Shown piece by piece: positions 33,784 to 40,587 of a stretch of DNA of 64,000 bases. Numbering within the stretch: the stretch's first letter is position 1; each line of letters begins with the position of its first letter. A program made the translations under genes and the position numbers. The stretch lies in contig NZ_JACIEN010000001.1 of the NCBI RefSeq assembly GCF_014196925.1, forward strand, positions 1,302,001 to 1,366,000. The letters run 5' to 3'. The DNA is from Chelatococcus caeni (GTDB lineage Bacteria > Pseudomonadota > Alphaproteobacteria > Rhizobiales > Beijerinckiaceae). The notes beneath the pieces were generated by a model. The model saw nothing but the letters and a program-made list of their open reading frames with translations, ran no database searches and had not been told where the DNA came from.

Positions 33784-34827
33784 ATGCGCGCCCTCGTCAT
33801 CCACGCCCCGCACGACCTGCGTCTCGAAGCTGTCCCGACGGCGCCGCTCGGCCCGCACGACGTCCTCGTGCGGATCGCGGCCGGCGGCATTTGCGGCTCG
33901 GACCTGCATTATTTTCACCACGGCGGCTTCGGCACGGTGCGCCTGAAGGAGCCGATGGTGCTCGGCCACGAGGTGGCCGGGACGATCGCGGCGGTCGGGG
34001 CGGGGGTGACCCGCGTCGCTCCGGGCGACAAGGTCGCCGTCAACCCGAGCGCCCCCTGTAGCCATTGCCGCTATTGCCGGATGGGCCTTCGCAACCAGTG
34101 CCTCGACATGCGCTTCTACGGCAGCGCCATGCGCTTTCCCCACGTGCAGGGCGCCTTCCGCGAGGAGATGGTGGTGCCGGAGGGGCAGGCCGTGAAGATG
34201 GCCGCGGGCGTCGACATCGCGCTCGCCGCCATGTGCGAGCCGTTCGCGGTGGCGCTGCATGCGGTGGCGCAGGCCGGGGACCTCGCCGGCAGGCGGGTTC
34301 TCGTGTCCGGCTGCGGACCGATCGGCTGCCTCGTGATCATCGCCGCACGGCGTGCCGCGGCGGCTGAGATCGTCGCGACCGACATCGCGCCGGCGGCCCT
34401 CGCCATCGCCGGCGAAGTCGGGGCGGGCCGGCTCGTCGACGTCTCCGCCGGCACGGCGGAACTCGCGGATCTCGCCGCCGACAAGGGCCAGGTCGATGTC
34501 GTCTTCGAGTGTTCCGGCAATCCGCAAGCCATTGCGGGGGCCATCGAGGTCGCGCGCCCCGGCGGCACCATCGTGACGGTCGGCCTCGGCGGCGACGTTC
34601 CGCTGCCGATGAATGCGATCGTCGCCAAGGAGCTCTTGCTGCGCGGCAGTTTCCGCTTCGACAGCGAGTTCGATCTCGCCGCCAGGCTCGTCTCGCAGGG
34701 GAGCGTCGATCTCTCCCCGCTGCTGACGGCGACCTTCCCGGTCGAGGAAGCGGGCGCCGCCTTCGCCCATGCCTCCGACCGCAGCCGTGCGATGAAGGTG
34801 CAGATCCGTTTCGGCGACGACTTTTGA
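33784..34827 (+). CDS. L-idonate 5-dehydrogenase-like zinc alcohol dehydrogenase
   Basis: A 347-residue medium-chain dehydrogenase. The catalytic zinc site is CGSDLHYF with GHEVAGTI. The structural zinc cysteines are PCSHCRYCRMGLRNQC, and the Rossmann nucleotide site is VSGCGPIGCLV near residue 176. The HYFHHGGFGTVRLKEPMVLG region is typical of L-idonate 5-dehydrogenase. It would oxidise L-idonate (or a related polyol acid) to a 5-keto acid that the neighbouring SDR can reduce. The alternative is a sorbitol/xylitol-type dehydrogenase. Confidence 0.88.
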   Translation: MRALVIHAPHDLRLEAVPTAPLGPHDVLVRIAAGGICGSDLHYFHHGGFGTVRLKEPMVLGHEVAGTIAAVGAGVTRVAPGDKVAVNPSAPCSHCRYCRMGLRNQCLDMRFYGSAMRFPHVQGAFREEMVVPEGQAVKMAAGVDIALAAMCEPFAVALHAVAQAGDLAGRRVLVSGCGPIGCLVIIAARRAAAAEIVATDIAPAALAIAGEVGAGRLVDVSAGTAELADLAADKGQVDVVFECSGNPQAIAGAIEVARPGGTIVTVGLGGDVPLPMNAIVAKELLLRGSFRFDSEFDLAARLVSQGSVDLSPLLTATFPVEEAGAAFAHASDRSRAMKVQIRFGDDF

Positions 34828-34849
34828 CAATCCAGCAGAAAGTAACCGG

Positions 34850-35815
34850 ATGAAGATCGTCTTCCACGGGGACAACGCCCGCAATTTCCGCGACGGCTTC
34901 GAGGCGATGCTGGCGGGTGCCCACGATATCGTCGAGCTGTCCGATGCGCTTGCCGGGGAGGGCGAGCGCGACCATTTCCGCACAGCCGACGTCATCGTCG
35001 GCATCCGCCTCGACGCCTCCATGCCGCGGCCGGAGCGCCTGCGGCTCTATCATGCGCCGTCGGCCGGCACGGACATGATCGACCGTTCATTGCTGCCGGC
35101 CGGCGCCGCGCTGTGCAACTGCTTCGGCCACGAGCACGCGATCGCCGAATATGTGATGACCGCGCTCCTCCTGCGCCACGTGCCCATTCCTGAGGCGGAC
35201 AGGCGGCTGCGTCAGGGCGACTGGTCCTATTGGGCCGGGCGGCCGACGGGGCTGCGCACCGAACTCGGCGGCAGCACCATCGGGCTTCTCGGCTTTGGGC
35301 ACATCGGCAAGGCCATCGCAGAGCGCGCCAAGGCCTTCGGCATGCGCGTGAGCGTCGCCAATCGCAGCCCTGTCGCGGCCGGCCCCCTGGTTGACAAAGC
35401 CTATCGTCTCAACGATCTCGCCGCCTTCATGGCCTCAGCGGACGTGATCGTGGTGTCGCTTCCGCTCCTGCCGGAAACCGCAGGCCTCGTCGGCCGCGCG
35501 GCCCTGGCCGCCATGCGTCCCGATGCGCTGATCGTGAATGTCGGTCGCGGTCCGGTGATCGATGAGGCCGCCCTCTACGAGGCGCTGGACAGCCGCAGGA
35601 TCGGCGGCGCGATCATCGACACCTGGTATCGCTACCCGACCGCGGAAGAGCCCGGGCCCGCCCCGGGCCACCTGGCTTTCCAGGACCTCGGCAACATCGT
35701 GATGACACCCCATATGTCCGGTTGGACGACGGGCACCATCCGCCGCCGCATGCAGACGATCGCCGACAATATCCGCCGTCTGGCGCAGGGCGAGCCGTTC
35801 ATGAACCGCGCCTGA
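34850..35815 (+). CDS. D-isomer-specific 2-hydroxyacid dehydrogenase
   Basis: A 321-residue NAD-dependent hydroxyacid dehydrogenase (phosphoglycerate/glyoxylate reductase group). Nucleotide site GLLGFGHIGKAIAERAKAFG is near residue 143. Catalytic residues are Arg in NVGRGPVIDE, a downstream Glu/Asp, and His in MTPHMSGWT. Last gene of the TRAP operon, 22 bp after the idonate-type dehydrogenase. It may reduce a 2-keto product or recycle NAD in sugar-acid breakdown. The substrate is unassigned. Confidence 0.9.
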   Translation: MKIVFHGDNARNFRDGFEAMLAGAHDIVELSDALAGEGERDHFRTADVIVGIRLDASMPRPERLRLYHAPSAGTDMIDRSLLPAGAALCNCFGHEHAIAEYVMTALLLRHVPIPEADRRLRQGDWSYWAGRPTGLRTELGGSTIGLLGFGHIGKAIAERAKAFGMRVSVANRSPVAAGPLVDKAYRLNDLAAFMASADVIVVSLPLLPETAGLVGRAALAAMRPDALIVNVGRGPVIDEAALYEALDSRRIGGAIIDTWYRYPTAEEPGPAPGHLAFQDLGNIVMTPHMSGWTTGTIRRRMQTIADNIRRLAQGEPFMNRA

Positions 35816-36099
35816 GCGACGGGCACAGCGGCGCGTCACGGCAAGCCATTCGCGAGATGACATCGCGAACGGCCCCGCCCTGCACAGGCCTCGCGGCCCG
35901 ACCACGGGCCGCCGGGAAAGAACCGTGCATTGCGCGATCAACAGGCCGTTCGCGGCAAATATGCGCATGCCCCTCGGCAAGCTGCTTTCAAATGTGGTAG
36001 GTTCACGCGTCCAATGATGGAATAGCAGCTGTTCGTCGCCGCTCAGTAACGTGGGGATTTGGCTGTCACCTGAAACTCAGAAACGAATTGGATGACGTT
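35816..36099. other. Intergenic region before rpsU, no confident gene
   Basis: These 284 bp hold no convincing coding frame or RNA gene. The last 120 bp turn AT-richer and should contain the rpsU promoter and 5-prime leader. I see no clear -35/-10 pair and no recognisable riboswitch. Confidence 0.4.
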
Positions 36100-36345
36100 T
36101 TGCATATTTTGGTACGGGACAACAATGTCGACCAGGCCCTGAGGGCGCTCAAGAAGAAGATGCAGCGGGAAGGAATCTTCCGCGAGATGAAGAAGCGGAG
36201 GGCCTACGAGAAACCCTCCGAGCGGCGGGCACGGGAAAAGGCCGAGGCCGTCCGGCGCAGTCGCAAGCTGGCGCGCAAGCAGGCCATCCGTGAAGGGCTT
36301 ATCGCAGCACCGAAGCCGAAGCCCCGCCCCGTCAGGGCCCGATAG
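36100..36345 (+). CDS. rpsU: 30S ribosomal protein bS21
   Basis: Small-subunit protein S21, about 81 residues and very basic. It is recognised by [19 protein letters not shown] followed by [19 protein letters not shown] and an Arg/Lys-rich tail. The start is a TTG: position 36100 gives the standard N-terminus (M-H-I-L-V-R-D). An upstream in-frame TTG at 36088 would add four residues. Weak starts fit a tightly controlled ribosomal protein. The RRAY segment differs from the common LRGHY form, so this may be the second S21 paralogue found in many alphaproteobacteria. It stands alone, with no cold-shock gene beside it. Confidence 0.93.
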   Translation: MHILVRDNNVDQALRALKKKMQREGIFREMKKRRAYEKPSERRAREKAEAVRRSRKLARKQAIREGLIAAPKPKPRPVRAR

Positions 36346-36396
36346 CGGCCGAGCCGGGGCTGTGCGCAGACAAGGCTTCTGAAGGTCGGCCCCGGC

Positions 36397-36423
36397 GGAT
36401 CACTCGCCCAGGGCGGGTGATCC
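36397..36423. terminator. Hairpin between convergent rpsU and diguanylate cyclase genes
   Basis: GGATCACTCGCCC (36397-36409) pairs with GGGCGGGTGATCC (36411-36423), with one G-U pair and a very tight loop. It lies 51 bp after rpsU and 65 bp from the end of the convergent cyclase gene. It could act as a bidirectional terminator, though no T-run is seen. Confidence 0.55.
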
Positions 36424-36488
36424 GTGACATGGGCCGCACGAATATCCGAACGGGCTTCTCATCTTCGGTTCGCCGGCGGCGCCGGTCG

Positions 36489-39104
36489 TCACGCGATTGA
36501 CCGGGACGGCGGCCGTGCCTCGGCACCCTCGAGCGGGGCGAGGAGGGGCGCCGCAACCTGGTCGCTGACGACGATGCAGTTGCGACCCTGGCTCTTCGCC
36601 CGGTAAAGCGCCGCATCCGCTGCGGCGAAAAGGCCCTCGCCGTCCTCGACATGCAGCGGCATGACGGCGACACCGATGGACGCCGTGATGTCGTCCAGCA
36701 CGCCGTCCTGCCAGGTCACGCTCATGCCGCGCACGGCATCGAGCAGGTTGGTCATCCGCTTCAGCGCCGTCTCGAGGTCGACCTCGGGCAGCAAGAGGAG
36801 AAACTCCTCGCCTCCGAGCCGGCCGACGATGTCGCTCTTGCGCACCTGCTTGCGCAGGATTTCGCCAAGCTCGCGCAGGACCGCGTCCCCCGCCTCGTGG
36901 CTGCAGGTGTCGTTGATGCGCTTGAAATGGTCGATGTCGAGAATGGCGAGCGACAGCGGCTTGCCGCTGCGTGTGCAGCGGGCGATCTCCTGCACCAGGG
37001 CCTCCTCGAGGAAGCGGCGGTTGTGCAGCCCGGTGAGGGGATCCCGCAGCGCCTGGCTGCGCAGCTGCTCGCGCAGCTCGATATTGGCAATGGCGAGCGA
37101 AACCTGCTCCGACAGCATCGTCGCGAGCTGCATGGCCGCCTCGTTGCACGCTGCCTCCCCGCGCTCGCGGTAGAGCAGCCCGAGCAGGTTGTTCTGGGCG
37201 ATGAGCGGCTGGCATACGAAACCGGCCGGCGGCGTTTCGCAGCAGCCTGTGATATGGGCGCAGACAAGGCCCCGGCTTGCATCCGAGGTCGGGAAGGTCT
37301 GCCCGCGGCGCAGGGCCCAGCACAGATCGGGGTGGAAGGAGGCGCAGTCCGCGACGGGCTCGCCCCAGCACGCACCGCGCGTCGCAAGATCCCGCGCCGC
37401 GTTGAGGACATAGAGCGCGCCGGCTTCGTCCGGGAAGAGGCGGCTCGCATAGCTCCGCACCGCGGCGAACACCTCTTCGAGCTTGTGGCAGGATTGCAGA
37501 ACGCCGCTGAGCTCCGTCAGCAGCGCGATCTCCTTCGTGCGGGCTTCGGCGGCGTGCAGGGAGGCGGTCAGCCGCTCGTTGGCATCCTGCAGCTTGCTGG
37601 CATGGTCGCGTCGCTCCGCCTCGACGAGCAGCGCATCCGTCTTGTCCTGGATGACCCACAGGATGTCGCCCCGGCCATTGCGACCGCCGGCGACGAGAGG
37701 CCGTCCGTAGGCGTCGACGGGAAAGGTCGAGCCGTCGGCGCGCCGCATGGTGAGCTCGACGCCCGCCGCCCCGGAGGCGCGGATCTTGCCGAGGGCGGCC
37801 TCGAAGGCCTCGACGTCACGCGGCGCGACGAGAAGCGTCTCGATGTCGAGCCCCGCCAGCTTCTCGGCGTCCACGTCGCACAGTTCGGCGATCCGGCGGT
37901 TGCCGCGCAGCACGCGTCTGCCGTCGGTGAAGAGAATGCCGGCGAGCGGGTTCTCGACGAGGGCGCGCTGCTCGGCGTCGAGCGTTTCGAGGCTGCCGGA
38001 CAGACGGCGCGAGCGCATCACGGTGAGCGAGAGCAGCGCCAGCAAGGCACTGATGATCGAGCCGCTGGCCAGGACGACATTGGGCGCCATCCGGTCGACT
38101 TCGTAGGTCGAGCCGGGCCGGGCGGCGAACTGGAGCATCCACACCCGCTCGCCGACGACGAGGGCACGCTCCGCCGAAATTCCAAGCGCCGAGACGGCAA
38201 CGGGCGTTACGAGCCGGAGGTTGGCCTCGAGGCTGTCGTACATCAGGGTCGCAACCGCCGCCGGATCCTCCGGTTCGTCGGTCATGACGCCTTCGGCGGT
38301 CGCCCGCGCGTAGCCGCGATCGATGATGCGGATGTGCATCTGCTGCAGGGTCCGCGCATCGAGCACGCCGCGCATCAGGTCGTTGACCCGGTAGACCGCG
38401 GCGACGTAGCCGCGCAGGGCCGCATGCCGCTGGGCGACCGTCTGCACGGGCTCACCGACGCGGTAGATGGGCGCGCGCAGGATGAAGCCCTGTCCGCCGG
38501 TCGTGTCCTGCACCAGCTTCACCGGCGGCGTCGCGACGATACGCCCGCTTTCAGCCGCGCGACGCAGGGAATCGAGCTGCAACGGGTTGGCCCCGGCATC
38601 GAAGCCCACGGAATTCTCGTTGCCCTGCAGCGGCTCGACCAGCTCCACCACGTTATAGGCCTGTCGCTGCCCCTCCGGGTGAACGTGAAAGCCCGGCTGC
38701 CCGCGTGGATCGAGGCTCGTGTCCGAACGGACCTCGGCAAGGAAGGCGTCGAGGTCGGCCGGCGCGACATGGCGCAAGGCCTGCAGCGCCTGGAAGCCCG
38801 GATAGCGGCGCTCGAGATCGAGGACACCGACGTAGCGGCGGAACTGGGCGCGGTCCACACGGCCCACGGAAGCATAGAGGCCCTGCATGCTGACCAGCAC
38901 TTCCCCGTGTGCGCGCAGGCGCTGTCCGATTGCATCCGTAGTGGCCGCGGCGTCGGCCGCAAAACGCTGGCGCATGTCGGCGGCCATCATGCGCTCGGTG
39001 ACCGTGCGGGCCGTGAAGGTTGCAGCCAGCCCCACCACGAGTACGGCGGCGGCGACGACGCCGCTCCGATAGGTCGCAGGTATCAGATGGTCTTTTCCCA
39101 CCAC
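36489..39104 (-). CDS. Membrane diguanylate cyclase with CHASE, PAS and GAF sensor domains
   Basis: An 871-residue signalling enzyme expected to make cyclic di-GMP. Order: TM helix (about 15-33), periplasmic CHASE domain (about 75-300; YPGFQALQALRHV), second TM (about 340-362), PAS (about 375-495), GAF (about 535-690) and GGDEF (about 700-850). The active site is intact as GGEEF, and an RKSD motif five residues before it is a standard product-inhibition I-site. No EAL domain is present. The GAF part is cysteine-rich (several Cys around CAHITGCCETP), possibly redox- or metal-sensing. The start is GTG 39104. It is monocistronic and convergent with rpsU. Confidence 0.9.
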   Translation of the reverse strand: MVGKDHLIPATYRSGVVAAAVLVVGLAATFTARTVTERMMAADMRQRFAADAAATTDAIGQRLRAHGEVLVSMQGLYASVGRVDRAQFRRYVGVLDLERRYPGFQALQALRHVAPADLDAFLAEVRSDTSLDPRGQPGFHVHPEGQRQAYNVVELVEPLQGNENSVGFDAGANPLQLDSLRRAAESGRIVATPPVKLVQDTTGGQGFILRAPIYRVGEPVQTVAQRHAALRGYVAAVYRVNDLMRGVLDARTLQQMHIRIIDRGYARATAEGVMTDEPEDPAAVATLMYDSLEANLRLVTPVAVSALGISAERALVVGERVWMLQFAARPGSTYEVDRMAPNVVLASGSIISALLALLSLTVMRSRRLSGSLETLDAEQRALVENPLAGILFTDGRRVLRGNRRIAELCDVDAEKLAGLDIETLLVAPRDVEAFEAALGKIRASGAAGVELTMRRADGSTFPVDAYGRPLVAGGRNGRGDILWVIQDKTDALLVEAERRDHASKLQDANERLTASLHAAEARTKEIALLTELSGVLQSCHKLEEVFAAVRSYASRLFPDEAGALYVLNAARDLATRGACWGEPVADCASFHPDLCWALRRGQTFPTSDASRGLVCAHITGCCETPPAGFVCQPLIAQNNLLGLLYRERGEAACNEAAMQLATMLSEQVSLAIANIELREQLRSQALRDPLTGLHNRRFLEEALVQEIARCTRSGKPLSLAILDIDHFKRINDTCSHEAGDAVLRELGEILRKQVRKSDIVGRLGGEEFLLLLPEVDLETALKRMTNLLDAVRGMSVTWQDGVLDDITASIGVAVMPLHVEDGEGLFAAADAALYRAKSQGRNCIVVSDQVAAPLLAPLEGAEARPPSRSIA

Positions 39105-39251
39105 TCGCTTTTCCGGCCAATGTCGCAGATTACGCCACGGGATGAAGCACTATGGGCGACGAACATTGACACTTGGTTGAGCGCCGCCTCGCGGCCATGA
39201 GGCCATGCGGACGAGCATCAGGATGTCGAACCGTCGCGTCCTGGTCGCCGC

Positions 39252-39280
39252 TTGACATGCAGGTATTTACCTGCATATTT
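39252..39280 (+). promoter_or_regulatory. Promoter with ArsR operator upstream of the ArsR/SRPBCC pair
   Basis: TTGACA at 39252-39257 is followed after 16-17 bp by CATATT/ATATTT (39274-39280). A perfect inverted repeat ATGCAGGTA-TT-TACCTGCAT (39257-39276) fills the spacer. An operator between the -35 and -10 is the classic arrangement for ArsR-type autorepression. The arsR ATG is at 39305. Confidence 0.75.
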
Positions 39281-39304
39281 CATTCTCACGGACGGGTGAA
39301 GCGG

Positions 39305-39619
39305 ATGGACGCGGACAAGGTTTTCAAGGCGCTCGGGGACCCGACACGCAGGAGGCTGCTGGACCTTCTTTGCGAAAGGAACGGGCAAACGCTCGGGCAG
39401 CTCTGCGAAAAGCTGGACATGGCCCGGCAATCCGCCACGCAGCACCTCGACATATTGGAGGCGGCCAATCTGGTGAGCACGGTCAGGCGCGGCCGGGAAA
39501 AGCTGCATTTCATCAATCCCGTGCCGCTCCACGAGGTCTACGAGCGGTGGGTCCGGAAATTCGAACGCCAGCGGCTCAGCCTGCTGCACGACCTGAAGAA
39601 AGAGCTCGAAGGAGAATAG
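39305..39619 (+). CDS. ArsR-family winged-helix regulator
   Basis: A 104-residue regulator with a typical N-terminus (VFKALGDPTRRRLLDLL) and recognition helix (MARQSATQHLDILEAANLV). No cysteine metal-binding CVC motif is present, so it is not a classical metal sensor. It is followed 2 bp later by an SRPBCC protein, a very common pair in which the regulator controls its own operon. ATG 39305 is chosen; a GTG nine bases upstream is possible. Confidence 0.92.
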   Translation: MDADKVFKALGDPTRRRLLDLLCERNGQTLGQLCEKLDMARQSATQHLDILEAANLVSTVRRGREKLHFINPVPLHEVYERWVRKFERQRLSLLHDLKKELEGE

Positions 39620-39621
39620 CA

Positions 39622-40086
39622 ATGACCAGGGAGACGACCAGCTTCATCTACGTGACCTACATTCTCTCGACACCGGAAAAGGTGTTCGAGGCCATCACGA
39701 AACCGGAGGTCGCACGGCGCTACTGGGGCCACGAGAACGTTTCCGACTGGAAGGCCGGATCGACATGGAAGCATATCCGCGCCAATGACGAGCGGACCGT
39801 CGAGCTCGTCGGCAAGGTCATGGAGGTCTCGCCGCCGTCCCGCCTCGTCATCACCTGGGCGAATGCCTCGCAGGCGGCCGATCCGGCAAGCCACAGCCGG
39901 GTCACCTTCGAGATCGAGACATACGAGAACATGGTCCGGCTGACGGTCACCCATGACGAGCTCGAGCCGGGCAGCGGCATGGACAAGGGCATCAGGCGCG
40001 GTTGGCCGGTCGTCCTCTCCAGCCTGAAATCCTTCCTCGAAACCGGGCGCGGGCTCGACGTCTTCGCCAAGCCGAAGGCGGCCTGA
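39622..40086 (+). CDS. SRPBCC/AHSA1-family protein
   Basis: A 154-residue START-like domain protein of the AHSA1 (Aha1 C-terminal-like) group. It begins TSFIYVTYILSTPEKVFEAI and has RYWGHENVSDWKAGSTW, the family core that builds a hydrophobic ligand cavity. AAGGAG precedes ATG 39622, just after the arsR stop. The function is unknown; partners of ArsR of this type are often thought to bind small hydrophobic ligands. Confidence 0.92.
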   Translation: MTRETTSFIYVTYILSTPEKVFEAITKPEVARRYWGHENVSDWKAGSTWKHIRANDERTVELVGKVMEVSPPSRLVITWANASQAADPASHSRVTFEIETYENMVRLTVTHDELEPGSGMDKGIRRGWPVVLSSLKSFLETGRGLDVFAKPKAA

Positions 40087-40123
40087 TCACGGGTGATCTG
40101 CGGGCTTTTCAGGGAGGGCCGTG

Positions 40124-40534
40124 ATGAAGCGCTACACCGGCGGATGCGCCTGCGGGGCGATCCGCTATGAGACGGCCAGCCGGCCGATCTTCGAGAACCA
40201 TTGCCAGTGCCGGGACTGCCAGAAACGGAGCGGCACTGGCCACGGCTCCTACCTGACCTTCCCCCGGCGAGCCGAGGTGACCGTCACGGGCGAGGCGAAA
40301 AGCTGGAGCGTCAAGGGCGACAGCGGGAACGAAAAGATCCACGCCTTCTGCCCGACCTGTGGAACGCCGGTCTATCTCACCTTCCCGGCTATGCCGGACC
40401 TCATCGCGGTCCACGCGGCGAGCCTGGACGACCCGGGCCAGTTCACGCCGCAGGTGGTCACCTACAGCATCCGCGGCCTTGCCTGGGACACGATCGATCC
40501 CTCGTTGCAGAGGTTCGAGCGCATGGCCCCCTGA
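40124..40534 (+). CDS. GFA/CENP-V family zinc-binding protein
   Basis: A 136-residue GFA-fold protein with zinc cysteines in GGCACG, CQCRDCQKRSG and CPTCGTP. A longer beta-insert than in the paralogue at 19648-20040 is seen around VTGEAKSWSVKGDSGN. ATG 40124 (a GTG lies three bases earlier) follows GGAGGG. It lies 37 bp after the SRPBCC gene on the same strand and may be co-transcribed under ArsR control. A dehydrating, glutathione-type or detoxification role is only a guess. Confidence 0.88.
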   Translation: MKRYTGGCACGAIRYETASRPIFENHCQCRDCQKRSGTGHGSYLTFPRRAEVTVTGEAKSWSVKGDSGNEKIHAFCPTCGTPVYLTFPAMPDLIAVHAASLDDPGQFTPQVVTYSIRGLAWDTIDPSLQRFERMAP

Positions 40535-40587
40535 CGTGATGATGGACGTGGGCGGGCGGCTGGCCGTTCAGCAAGGCGTCCCCCGGC

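Noticed and set aside
36651-39200. An 849-codon plus-strand frame opposite the diguanylate cyclase
   Set aside because: Antisense shadow with biased composition; the opposite strand encodes intact CHASE, PAS, GAF and GGDEF domains.
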